A DNA stretch of 16,851 nt from an uncultured Ruminococcus sp. (GTDB lineage Bacteria; Bacillota; Clostridia; Oscillospirales; Ruminococcaceae). Where the stretch lies: assembly GCA_900543105.1 (NCBI GenBank), contig UQQA01000043.1, positions 1-16,851 of the forward strand. Reading direction: 5' to 3'. A model generated the notes under the pieces. That model worked only from the letters and a program-made list of their open reading frames with translations. It made no database searches and was not told where the DNA came from. Position 1 is the first letter of the stretch. Every line of letters begins with the position of its first letter. Of this stretch, positions 7,105 to 13,705 are shown in pieces. The translations under genes were made by a program, and so were the position numbers.

Positions 7105-7149
7105 ATGTGGCATGAAATCATGGAGATCCTCAATAAGATCTTTGGCTAA
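7105..7149 (+). CDS. 14-residue amphipathic peptide beside the Agr-like system
   Basis: The reading frame MWHEIMEILNKIFG has a strong GGAGG ribosome site (7092-7096) 8 bp before the ATG. At 100 degrees per residue, all eight hydrophobic residues (1, 2, 5, 6, 8, 9, 12, 13) fall between 80 and 240 degrees, and all six others between 280 and 40 degrees. That is an ideal amphipathic helix with net charge near -1. There is no leader, no cysteine and no AgrD-like tail. It is divergent from the AgrC/AgrA-like operon, with LytTR-like repeats in the shared upstream region. An intrinsic-terminator-like hairpin, now split by two repeats, follows. It could be a leaderless secreted peptide (phenol-soluble-modulin or pheromone-like), a small membrane peptide, or the start of something larger lost. 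Not recognised as a named family. Confidence 0.6.
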   Translation: MWHEIMEILNKIFG

Positions 7150-7208
7150 TACTGATTTTTAATCAAAGTGCAGAAAAATCGGCGCAAAAGCCATATAAAG
7201 CTATTTTA

Positions 7209-7340
7209 GAACCTGTCTTCATAAGAAATGTGTGCGGATTTTCGAGCATAATTTTGTTGCAGACAAGGCAAGGATTTTTAACGCAGTCTGCGGCAAAATT
7301 TGCCGAAAAGACGTGCGCATATGCTTGTGAAGACGGGTTC
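7209..7340. mobile_element. Element B copy 3: 132-bp MITE-like element
   Basis: Ends GAACCTGTCTTCATAAG and the complement of GAACCCGTCTTCACAAG (two mismatches), flanked by TTA at 7206-7208 and 7341-7343. Otherwise nearly identical to the copy at 4752-4912 but 29 bp shorter. Non-coding. Confidence 0.85.
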
Positions 7341-7343
7341 TTA

Positions 7344-7443
7344 TACTAAACACCATTTAAAATTTGGAAAAAATCAAGCCGACAATCTTGAATATATGTG
7401 ATTTCGGCGCAGATTTTTTCCTGTATTTTATTGGTGTTTAGTA
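7344..7443. mobile_element. Element A copy 2: 100-bp MITE-like element
   Basis: Same ends and orientation as the copy at 1910-2009 (TACTAAACACCA to TGGTGTTTAGTA). Perfect TTA duplications lie at 7341-7343 and 7444-7446. The left TTA is shared with element B, so the two elements are joined at one target. Confidence 0.9.
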
Positions 7444-7466
7444 TTAAGCAGCTACAGGCTTTCGCT

Positions 7467-7496
7467 TGATTTTTTGTACACCTTGAGTTTAAAATA
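7467..7496 (+). promoter_or_regulatory. Possible promoter of the GyrI-like gene
   Basis: TTGATT near 7466-7471 and TAAAAT about 18 bp on, roughly 20 bp before the coding region. It overlaps the right arm of the split terminator. Moderate match only. Confidence 0.4.
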
Positions 7497-7515
7497 AGTA
7501 TAAGGCGGTGGCAGT

Positions 7516-7938
7516 TTGGTAATCGAACATCAGACATTAAAAGCGGAAAAAGTGCTTTCGCATTGTGCAGATGTCAGCGACGATCTCGTTCCGCAGATGT
7601 TAAAAGGGATAAAGGAGAATATCTCCGTCCTCAAGTTCGATATCTGCGGAGATATCATTGTTGCAAAGCGGAACGGCGGAACAGAATTTCTTGTTCCGAT
7701 CAACAGGGAGTTCCTCTCGAATGAGCATTACAGCTTCAAAGAACGCGTGTTGCTCGTCAATGCGGCAAGGTTAAGACACTACGGCAGCTTCGGGACTATA
7801 TGCAAAAGCCTTGCCGAGCTCAATGATTATATTGAAAAAAAATCACTCACCCCGATAACAGCGCCGTACATTGTCGAGCGCGATCCCACCGACAATGCTT
7901 ACGATATCTATATCGGGATAAGCGAGAATATTGTATGA
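7516..7938 (+). CDS. GyrI-like (effector-binding domain) small protein
   Basis: A 140-residue protein. The alternating strand and helix pattern with an ARLRHYGSFGTICKSLAEL segment (about 85-103), followed by APYIVERDPTDNAYDIYIGI near the C-terminus, resembles stand-alone GyrI-like/AraC effector-binding domains. These bind small hydrophobic molecules or partner proteins. No DNA-binding region is attached. The best start is a TTG at 7516 with an upstream AAGGCGGTG ribosome site; no upstream ATG is in frame. It has its own terminator directly downstream. It is the next gene after the small peptide, now separated from it by two inserted repeats. The fold assignment is by eye and moderate; a function is not known. 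Confidence 0.65.
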   Translation: MVIEHQTLKAEKVLSHCADVSDDLVPQMLKGIKENISVLKFDICGDIIVAKRNGGTEFLVPINREFLSNEHYSFKERVLLVNAARLRHYGSFGTICKSLAELNDYIEKKSLTPITAPYIVERDPTDNAYDIYIGISENIV

Positions 7939-7940
7939 CA

Positions 7941-7983
7941 ATACCCTCACCGTTCAGCGCGAACAGTGAGGGTATCTTTTTTT
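7941..7983 (+). terminator. Intrinsic terminator of the GyrI-like gene
   Basis: ATACCCTCACCGTTC pairs with GAACAGTGAGGGTAT (one mismatch) around an AGCGC loop and is followed by CTTTTTTT. Confidence 0.93.
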
Positions 7984-8065
7984 ATTTGATCTTGGATTTT
8001 CCGATAAGCTCCCTGAGCGGATCAGCCTGACCCGAAGGTTTTTCAAAAACTCTGATATATGGATC
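7982..8065 (-). pseudogene. Possible 3' remnant of a truncated gene
   Basis: On the minus strand an open frame of 27 codons (DPYIRVFEKPSGQADPLREL, then IGKSKIK and TAA) has host-like codon use but no start or ribosome site. It runs out of the decayed element A next to serS. It looks like the tail of a gene whose 5' part was lost when the repeat rearranged. The first few codons can also be aligned with the element's core, so it may be partly chance. No family is recognised. Confidence 0.25.
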
Positions 8066-8069
8066 TTGT

Positions 8070-8110
8070 GCAGATTTTTTCCTGTATTTTATTGGTGTTT
8101 AGTCTTAGTA
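8070..8110. mobile_element. Decayed element A (right part only)
   Basis: Matches the right 35 bp of element A (GCAGATTTTTTCCTG, then ATTGGTGTTTAGT), with an extra CTTAGT repeated inside the terminal repeat and TTA at 8111-8113. Weaker similarity may extend left to about 8053. The left end is missing. It provides the stop codon and last residues of serS. Confidence 0.75.
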
Positions 8111-9390
8111 TTAGGAACAAGAACTTCCTTGCCGCCCATGTAAGGACGGAGAACTTCAGGGATAGTTACTGTGCCATCAGCCTGAAGATGATTTTCAAGG
8201 AATGCGATAAGCATTCTCGGAGGAGCAACAACTGTGTTATTGAGCGTGTGTGCAAAGTACTTGCCGTCCTTGCCGTTTACACGGATCTTAAGACGTCTTG
8301 CCTGTGCATCGCCGAGGTTGGAGCAGCTTCCGACTTCAAAATACTTCTTCTGACGCGGTGACCAAGCTTCAACATCGTAGGACTTGACTTTGAGGTCTGC
8401 AAGGTCGCCCGAGCAGCATTCGATGGTTCTTACAGGGATATCCATTGAACGGAAGAGGTCAACTGTGTTCTGCCAGAGCTTGTCGAACCACATCGGGCTT
8501 TCCTCAGGCTTACATACAACGATCATTTCCTGCTTTTCAAACTGGTGAATTCTGTAAACACCTCTCTCCTCGATGCCGTGAGCGCCCTTTTCCTTACGGA
8601 AGCAAGGCGAGTAGCTTGTGAGAGTGTGAGGAAGTGTGTCCTCCTGAACGATAGTGTCGATATACTTACCGATCATGGAGTGTTCGGAAGTACCGATGAG
8701 ATAGAGGTCTTCACCCTCGATCTTATACATCATAGCGTCCATTTCCGCAAAGCTCATAACGCCCGTAACAACGTTGCTGCGGATCATATAAGGAGGAATA
8801 CAGTATGTGAATCCTCTGTCGATCATAAAATCTCTTGCATAGGCGAGAACAGCGGAGTGAAGTCTTGCTATATCGCCCATAAGATAGTAAAAGCCGTTGC
8901 CTGCAACACGTCCTGCGGCTTCCTTGTCGATGCCGCCAAAGCTTTCCATAATTTCGGAGTGGTAAGGTATCTCAAAATCGGGAACAACGGGTTCGCCGTA
9001 TCTCTTGATCTCAACGTTTTCGCTGTCGTCCTTGCCGATAGGAACGGACGGGTCGATGATGTTAGGAATTCTCATCATTCTTGCGGTGAGTTCCTTTTCT
9101 GTTTCGCTCTCTTCCTTTTCAAGTGCGGAAAGCTCGTCACCGAAAGCGGTCACTTTCTTCTTTGCTTCTTCGGCTTCGTCCTTTTTGCCCTGAGCCATAA
9201 GTGCGCCGATCTCCTTGGAGGTCTTGTTTCTGACAGCACGAAGCTCATCAGCTCTTGTCTTTGCGGCACGAAGCTTTGCATCGAGTTCAATTACTTCATC
9301 AACGAGAGGAAGCTTGTCGTCCTGAAATTTTTTCTTGATGTTTTCCTTTACAGCGTCCGGATTTTCACGGACAAATTTAATATCGAGCAT
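8089..9390 (-). CDS. serS: Seryl-tRNA synthetase
   Basis: A 433-residue class II synthetase that charges tRNA-Ser (and tRNA-Sec where present) in the cytosol. Residues about 1-105 form the N-terminal tRNA-binding coiled coil. Motif 2 is SPCFRKEKGAHGIEERGVYR (261-280), followed by HQFEKQEM. The serine pocket region is LIGTSEHSM (231-239). FEVGSCSNLGDAQARRLKIR and motif 3 (MLIAFLENHL) follow. TSEH and GAHG differ from the TAEVP and GSAG forms of Escherichia coli and Bacillus subtilis and recall archaeal-type bacterial-branch enzymes. The natural C-terminus should be near YMGGKEVLVP; the last residues (NTKTKHQ) and the stop lie in a decayed element A. A promoter and AAGGAGAG ribosome site precede the ATG. 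No T-box leader fits the short upstream region. No native terminator is seen after the stop. Confidence 0.97.
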   Translation of the reverse strand: MLDIKFVRENPDAVKENIKKKFQDDKLPLVDEVIELDAKLRAAKTRADELRAVRNKTSKEIGALMAQGKKDEAEEAKKKVTAFGDELSALEKEESETEKELTARMMRIPNIIDPSVPIGKDDSENVEIKRYGEPVVPDFEIPYHSEIMESFGGIDKEAAGRVAGNGFYYLMGDIARLHSAVLAYARDFMIDRGFTYCIPPYMIRSNVVTGVMSFAEMDAMMYKIEGEDLYLIGTSEHSMIGKYIDTIVQEDTLPHTLTSYSPCFRKEKGAHGIEERGVYRIHQFEKQEMIVVCKPEESPMWFDKLWQNTVDLFRSMDIPVRTIECCSGDLADLKVKSYDVEAWSPRQKKYFEVGSCSNLGDAQARRLKIRVNGKDGKYFAHTLNNTVVAPPRMLIAFLENHLQADGTVTIPEVLRPYMGGKEVLVPNTKTKHQ

Positions 9391-9424
9391 AATAAACTCT
9401 CCTTAAAACATAAATATTAATTTA

Positions 9425-9452
9425 ATTATACCATATTTGCGGCAAAAATCAA
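9425..9452 (-). promoter_or_regulatory. Promoter of serS
   Basis: On the minus strand: TTGATT (9447-9452), 16-bp spacer, TATAAT (9425-9430), about 35 bp before the start codon. Confidence 0.7.
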
Positions 9453-9476
9453 CCGTATATTACAAATTTTCGGCTT

Positions 9477-9507
9477 AAAACCTGCTTTTCACGCAAATAA
9501 GCGCAGG
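9477..9507 (-). terminator. Weak terminator of the zapA-U32 operon
   Basis: On the minus strand CCTGC and GCAGG (9503-9507 with 9481-9485) enclose a partly pairing loop and are followed by TTTT. The stem is short, so termination may be leaky. Confidence 0.4.
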
Positions 9508-9517
9508 ATTTCCACGC

Positions 9518-11548
9518 TTAAATTATTCCGCGGTAGTAAAGTCCCCTTGTGATGCCGTCCGTGTCAAGCTTTCTGCGCTTTTCATAGCAGTCGCAGACCT
9601 GCTTTACACGCTCGGGAGCTTCGTCCGTGAAAATGAGCGTTGCAAAATCGCAGTTCGCCTCGCTCAGGCGGTCGGACATAACAAGAACATCACTGTTCAG
9701 CACTTCGCTCGCCGTTCCGTCACATTTTACGGGAAAAAAGCGCCCCGTGCGGTCGGTAAGTCCTCCCGTGCAGTTTTTACAGCCGCCGACAGCCTGCTTT
9801 ATCGGGCAGTTTCTCGTCAGCATGAGCGGCAAACGCCCGTATGCAATAAAGCCGTATGGGAGCATATCACCAAGCCGGTTTATCTGCGAAAGCTTCATCT
9901 CGAACGAAGCCGTCGCATCGGCAAGTCCCATTTCGGCGTATTTTTTCAGCGTGAACGAGTTTGTCACATTCAAGCCGAAATCGCCGTGCATAACGAATTT
10001 TCCACGGCAAAGCCTTATGTGCGCATAATTCGTGCAAAGCACATCGTCTATGCCGAGCGATTTAAGCTTTTCAAGCTTCTTTTCAAGCAGCTTTTCGTCC
10101 GTTACGAACCTCGGCAGAGCCGCACCAAGCCTGACCTTGCCCTTTACCGCACCCGAAAGGAGCGTATCTATCGGCAGAAATGCTATCTCGAAGCTATCGG
10201 GAACGCCCGAAAGCTGTTCAGCCTTATAAAGCCTTGCACGAAATGACATCGGCTTTATGTTCAAAAGCTTCGGGAAGTTCAGCTCAATCGGAACGAACCT
10301 CTGCGGCCTGCGCTTTGCTTTTATCCTCGCTTCGTTCAGCTTTTCGACAGCTTCACGGCGGAGCGCATTGAGAGCCGATGCTGGAACGATAAGTCCCTCG
10401 CCGATATCGGTTTTAAGCTCCCCGAAGCTGTAAGGCGTGTCGCCAAGCTTTGAAAGCTGTTTTTCTATCATCTCGCGGTCGGTAGGACGGCTCTGCGCCG
10501 CCTGCGGAATGTCGCCGTGAACGGTCACGCTTTCGCCGTCCGCACTCATTTTAAGTGTGACCTGCTCGTCCGATCTTATCGTACATTCATAATCGGCAGT
10601 ACAGGCTTTCGTTTCTCTGTGGTAAAGCTCCGCAAGCTTCGGGAGAACGTCCTTTGCGGCAACAACGTCCTCCTTGCGGCGTGTCCCGAACATCTCCGCA
10701 CCAAGCTTTCCCGTAAGATAACCGTCCGTGAATCCGCTCCGTGAGAACACCGCTTCAAGCGTGTCGATATCGGGTTCTTTTCCGTCAGCTTTCGCACGGC
10801 AGGCGGAAACTGCGGCGGCAACATACTCCGCACGCTTCATTCTGCCCTCTATTTTTATCGAGGTAACGCCTGCTTTTTCAAGCTCGGGGATAAAGTCGAT
10901 ACCCGAAAGGTCTTTGAGCGAAAGGTCGCTTCGTTCCTGCCCTTTTATCGCGGAAAAAGGCAGTCTGCAAGCCTGCGCGCAAAGTCCTCGGTCGGCGCTT
11001 CGTGAGCCTATCATCGCACTCATATAGCACTGACCCGAAACGGACATACAAAGTGCGCCGTGGATAAAGGTTTCGACCTCGATATCGGCAGAAGCTATGT
11101 CCTTTATCGTTTCAAGTGAAAGCTCCCTCGAAAGAACAACTCTCGAAAAGCCCGATTCTTTAGCAAGCAGTGCGCCCTCTTTGGTGTGTATGGACATCTG
11201 CGTTGAAGCGTTGAGCTTCATATCGGGCAAAGCCTGTTTAAGCATTTCAGCCGCACCAACGTCCTGAACGATGAAAGCATCAATGCCCAGCTCGGCTGAA
11301 AGCTTCGCCGCTTTGAGAAAGTCGGAAAGCTCATCGTCAAAAACGAGCGTGTTCACCGCCTGATAAATTTTAACATTGTGAAGGTGACAGTAATCTACCG
11401 CTTTTTCCAGCTCCTCGGGAGTGAAGTTAGTCGCATTCGCGCGCGCGGAAAAGCGGCTTCCGCCGACATAAACAGCGTTCGCTCCGCATCGCACGGCGGC
11501 ATAGATGCTGTCAAGGCTTCCCGCAGGTGCAAGTATCTCGATGCTCAT
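9518..11548 (-). CDS. U32 family protein, RlhA-like (putative rRNA cytidine hydroxylase)
   Basis: A 676-residue U32 protein with a C-terminal extension. The N-terminal barrel begins EILAPAGSLDSIYAAVRCGA (4-23) and contains AVYVGG. The U32 core ETFIHGALCMSVSGQCYMSA is followed by RGLCAQACR. Cys167, Cys174, Cys190 and Cys194 could hold an iron-sulfur cluster. A second Cys-rich motif (NCPIKQAVGGCKNCTGG) lies at about 580-597. Length and layout fit RlhA (YdcP), which makes 5-hydroxycytidine in 23S rRNA in a prephenate-dependent way. The older label 'collagenase-like peptidase' is weaker. The ATG overlaps the zapA stop (TAATG), so translation is coupled. The RlhA activity is inferred from family architecture. 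Confidence 0.88.
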   Translation of the reverse strand: MSIEILAPAGSLDSIYAAVRCGANAVYVGGSRFSARANATNFTPEELEKAVDYCHLHNVKIYQAVNTLVFDDELSDFLKAAKLSAELGIDAFIVQDVGAAEMLKQALPDMKLNASTQMSIHTKEGALLAKESGFSRVVLSRELSLETIKDIASADIEVETFIHGALCMSVSGQCYMSAMIGSRSADRGLCAQACRLPFSAIKGQERSDLSLKDLSGIDFIPELEKAGVTSIKIEGRMKRAEYVAAAVSACRAKADGKEPDIDTLEAVFSRSGFTDGYLTGKLGAEMFGTRRKEDVVAAKDVLPKLAELYHRETKACTADYECTIRSDEQVTLKMSADGESVTVHGDIPQAAQSRPTDREMIEKQLSKLGDTPYSFGELKTDIGEGLIVPASALNALRREAVEKLNEARIKAKRRPQRFVPIELNFPKLLNIKPMSFRARLYKAEQLSGVPDSFEIAFLPIDTLLSGAVKGKVRLGAALPRFVTDEKLLEKKLEKLKSLGIDDVLCTNYAHIRLCRGKFVMHGDFGLNVTNSFTLKKYAEMGLADATASFEMKLSQINRLGDMLPYGFIAYGRLPLMLTRNCPIKQAVGGCKNCTGGLTDRTGRFFPVKCDGTASEVLNSDVLVMSDRLSEANCDFATLIFTDEAPERVKQVCDCYEKRRKLDTDGITRGLYYRGII

Positions 11549-11931
11549 TACTTTTTATTCACCGATTTGTCGATAGTTTCTTTCATCTGGGAAATATCGA
11601 GCTGATTTTCAAGATCTTTTATTTTGAGCTTAAGCTCCTCGACCTGCTTCAGAGCCTCTTCCTTTTCGGCTCTTGCTGTGCAGGCTTCGTCAACGTATTC
11701 CTTTATCTGTGTGCGGATATTGTCGATGCTCTCGTTGGCTTTCTGTGCCTCGTCAAAAGCGGAAAGAGCCGCCAGAACTGCCGCAGACTGAACGCTGATG
11801 CTGTCCGACTGTGCGACCATTCCGTCAATTTCCTTTTCTACCTTTTTTGCAAGCGCATAGAAATAGCTTGCGCTCTCCTCGGTTTTGAGCGCATATTCCT
11901 TTCCGCAAATAGTAACTCTGACTTTATTCAT
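11548..11931 (-). CDS. zapA: Cell division protein ZapA
   Basis: A 127-residue protein. The N-terminal ZapA head (VRVTICGKEYALKTEES, 4-20) is followed by a long helix and a charged coiled coil (about 65-122). ZapA binds FtsZ filaments and bundles them in the Z-ring. The start at 11931 (MNKVRV) has an AAAGGA ribosome site and matches the family start. An in-frame ATG 29 codons upstream adds residues that do not fit the family and is coded by the structured leader. It is the first gene of a two-gene operon with the U32 protein, an arrangement seen in other clostridia. A consensus promoter lies about 105 bp upstream, leaving an unusually structured leader of about 95 nt. Confidence 0.92.
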   Translation of the reverse strand: MNKVRVTICGKEYALKTEESASYFYALAKKVEKEIDGMVAQSDSISVQSAAVLAALSAFDEAQKANESIDNIRTQIKEYVDEACTARAEKEEALKQVEELKLKIKDLENQLDISQMKETIDKSVNKK

Positions 11932-11946
11932 AGCGATGTTCCTTTC

Positions 11947-12024
11947 TGTGGGAAACGCCCACAATGCCTCCCGGATATTAACAGCAGAAATTGTCCGGCA
12001 AAACACCTGACAGGACATTTTGCC
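11947..12024 (-). promoter_or_regulatory. Structured 5' leader of zapA
   Basis: Two hairpins lie between promoter and start. GGCAAAA (11997-12003) pairs with TTTTGCC (12018-12024) around an inner CCTG/CAGG. TGTGGG (11947-11952) pairs with CCCACA (11958-11963), just upstream of the ribosome site. They match no riboswitch class known to me. Confidence 0.45.
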
Positions 12025-12035
12025 AATATAAATTT

Positions 12036-12064
12036 ATTATACAACATTTTTCGGCTTTTTTCAA
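12036..12064 (-). promoter_or_regulatory. Promoter of zapA operon
   Basis: On the minus strand: TTGAAA (12059-12064), 17-bp spacer, TATAAT (12036-12041). Confidence 0.8.
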
Positions 12065-12093
12065 TAGTATTGCAAGATAATTGCAGTATGACA

Positions 12094-12134
12094 GCAAAAA
12101 AATACCGTACAGCATTTCTAAACTGTACGGTATT
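12094..12134 (-). terminator. Intrinsic terminator below the broken surface-protein copy
   Basis: A perfect 12-bp stem (12101-12112 with 12123-12134) and 10-nt loop, followed on the minus strand by a run of seven T. Between it and the broken copy (12135-12243) I see no gene. Confidence 0.9.
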
Positions 12135-12243
12135 CTGCACAACTTTATATATAGCTATAAATTATGTTACACCCCGGCACGAAAGTACATTTCTTATTTT
12201 GTGTACCTGCCATTCCGATTAGCTATCGCAGTAGGATATGTTT

Positions 12244-12318
12244 TTACGGCATCTGTACATGAATACTTGTTGCGAGGGCTGCGGTGAGTACCTTTTTGAT
12301 AACTGTATTGTGTTTCAT
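12244..12318 (-). pseudogene. Broken duplicate of the 5' end of the surface-protein gene
   Basis: A 24-codon frame beginning MKHNTVIKKVLTAALA, identical in its first 16 residues to the secreted protein at 12437-13666 and nearly identical in DNA (one synonymous change in about 48 bp). It then diverges to TSIHVQMP and a stop. It has its own AGGAGG ribosome site and ends above a strong terminator. It looks like the remains of a tandem paralogue whose body was deleted, leaving the signal-peptide start and the terminator. A real 24-residue peptide cannot be excluded. Confidence 0.65.
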
Positions 12319-12384
12319 AGTAAATTCCTCCTGTGGAATTATTTGTTTATTTTCATTGTCATAACTATAAATGTGCTAAAGATT

Positions 12385-12414
12385 AAAAGTGCCATACGCA
12401 TATATGGCACTTTT
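12385..12414 (-). terminator. Intrinsic terminator of the surface-protein gene
   Basis: A perfect AAAAGTGCCATA/TATGGCACTTTT stem around a 6-nt loop, about 20 bp past the stop codon. The A and T runs on both sides let it work in either direction. Confidence 0.85.
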
Positions 12415-12436
12415 ATTATACTATTAGTTGTTTTGC

Positions 12437-13666
12437 TTACGCTGTATAATCTTTTATCAAATCGGTTTTATCATAAACTATGTATCTTTTTACCCAATCC
12501 GGAGTAAACCATTCACTTTCTGCAGGCTGAAAAATCAAATCATCAGTTTCAGCGTTATACTTATGCTTCAAAGTTGCTGTACAGCCTGCTATTTTAGCTG
12601 CTTTAACTAAAAAAGTTTTACTGTATACTGTGGTAAATCGTGCACCAAAATAATAATCTGTAAAAGCATACGTTACATTATCTGTGAATGTAACATTAAT
12701 GCCGCTTGTGTATTTATCCCCAGCAAAAACAACAGAATCCATGTCGTGTAAGTCTTTAAGTCCGGTACAGTTAAATAAAGATACTGACTCTATGTTTTTC
12801 AAATCCTGCAAACCTTTAAGATCAGTTAATTTGGGTGCATTCGCAATATAAATAGACTCCAATTTAGGCATATATTTACAAAAATTAATATTTGTAATAT
12901 TTACTGTGCTATCGTTTACTATAGCTGTACCTGTATACGTATAAAAGGTAGTATTATCAAATGTAGATTTCGTAGAACCTACATACGTTATATCAGTATA
13001 AAGGTCACTATGTTTAATCCAACCTGGTTGAATATCAAGACTTTTTAACTTAGTCATGTATTTGAGCGGTTCAAGGTCTTCATCTGTAAGATCAGCCTGA
13101 TTAAGTGTCAAATATTTAAGCTTTGTGCTATATTCCTGTCCCTTAATTGTAATCGTGTCAGGGTTCTTGGCAACCTGCTTGATACCTGTAAGCTTTTCTT
13201 TAAGTGCGTCTGTTGTTACGTCTTTACCGTTCTTGTAAAGCTTCTGATCCCAAACACCCTTATTGCTGAATGTAAGTGTATAACCACTGAGCTTAACTGT
13301 TCCCTTGTACGCTCTGCCTGTCTTTGTATCAAAATAATAGTAATTCTTATTAACATACTGCCAGCCGGTCTGCATTACGCCGGACTTGTTAAAATAATAA
13401 GTATTCTTTACTTTCTTGCCGTTTACCTTTTCGGAAAGATTGAGTATGCCTGTAGCAGCTACACCATTGGATTTAATATAGTATCTGTCGCCGGACTTCA
13501 TTTTAAGCCACTTAGACTTAGCCACAGTTCCGTCTGTTTCTACCCACTGCTTTCCTGTATCTGTTGTATTCCAAGCTGCTGCTGTTGGAATAGCAATGGT
13601 TGTAAATGTAAGTGTTGCTGCGAGGGCTGCGGTGAGTACCTTTTTAATAACTGTATTGTGTTTCAT
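12437..13666 (-). CDS. Secreted protein with cell-wall-binding repeats and leucine-rich-like region
   Basis: A 409-residue exported protein. The signal peptide covers residues 1-31 (two lysines, a hydrophobic core, then PTAAA before WNTTD). Residues about 38-140 carry aromatic and glycine-rich cell-wall-binding repeats (GDRYYIKSNGVAATG, NTYYFNKSGVMQTGW, NYYYFDTKTGRAY), like choline- or glucan-binding modules. Residues about 180-310 have leucine-rich-like spacing (KLKYLTLNQADLTDEDLEPL, KLESIYIANAPKLTDLKGL, NIESVSLFN). The tail is unassigned. No LPXTG anchor is visible, so wall attachment would be through the repeats. The gene has a consensus promoter, a GGGAGA ribosome site and its own terminator. 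Its base composition is visibly more AT-rich than its neighbours, suggesting a lineage-specific or acquired gene. A broken copy of its start lies just downstream. The role is unknown; surface binding is likely. Confidence 0.85.
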   Translation of the reverse strand: MKHNTVIKKVLTAALAATLTFTTIAIPTAAAWNTTDTGKQWVETDGTVAKSKWLKMKSGDRYYIKSNGVAATGILNLSEKVNGKKVKNTYYFNKSGVMQTGWQYVNKNYYYFDTKTGRAYKGTVKLSGYTLTFSNKGVWDQKLYKNGKDVTTDALKEKLTGIKQVAKNPDTITIKGQEYSTKLKYLTLNQADLTDEDLEPLKYMTKLKSLDIQPGWIKHSDLYTDITYVGSTKSTFDNTTFYTYTGTAIVNDSTVNITNINFCKYMPKLESIYIANAPKLTDLKGLQDLKNIESVSLFNCTGLKDLHDMDSVVFAGDKYTSGINVTFTDNVTYAFTDYYFGARFTTVYSKTFLVKAAKIAGCTATLKHKYNAETDDLIFQPAESEWFTPDWVKRYIVYDKTDLIKDYTA

Positions 13667-13705
13667 ATATAATTCTCCCTTGTTGTAAATTAAGGCATTT
13701 TTTCC

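Larger units (their letters stand above)
7171..7476 (+). terminator. Terminator-like hairpin split by elements B and A
   Basis: The left arm at 7171-7192 (CAGAAAAATC, then GCAAAAGCC) pairs imperfectly with the right arm at 7457-7476 (GGCTTTCGC, then GATTTTTTG). Without the inserted DNA (7209-7446, keeping one TTA) the arms would be about 25-30 nt apart and followed by a T6 run. This would end the transcript of the peptide gene. The A run on the left would also make it work in reverse. Confidence 0.5.

Noticed and set aside
4913..7149. A classical agrBDCA locus
   Set aside because: Only the sensor and regulator are present; no AgrB-like membrane protease or cysteine-containing AgrD precursor is seen in the window.
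7150..7515. CRISPR array or tRNA cluster suggested by repeated sequence
   Set aside because: The repeats are two different inverted-repeat elements with TTA flanks; no spaced identical repeats or cloverleaf are found anywhere in the window.
8545..9420. A 291-codon plus-strand frame opposite serS
   Set aside because: It is the complement of a highly conserved synthetase; its composition follows the serS codons.
9391..9517. T-box leader upstream of serS
   Set aside because: The promoter lies about 35 bp before the start, leaving no room for a T-box, and no T-box sequence is seen.
11932..12018. Upstream ATG for zapA (29 extra residues)
   Set aside because: The extra codons fall in the structured leader, lack family similarity and the ribosome site fits the start at 11931.
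11527..12222. A 231-codon plus-strand frame with hydrophobic stretches
   Set aside because: It runs antisense through zapA, its promoter and a terminator; hydrophobicity arises from the complement of charged coiled-coil codons.
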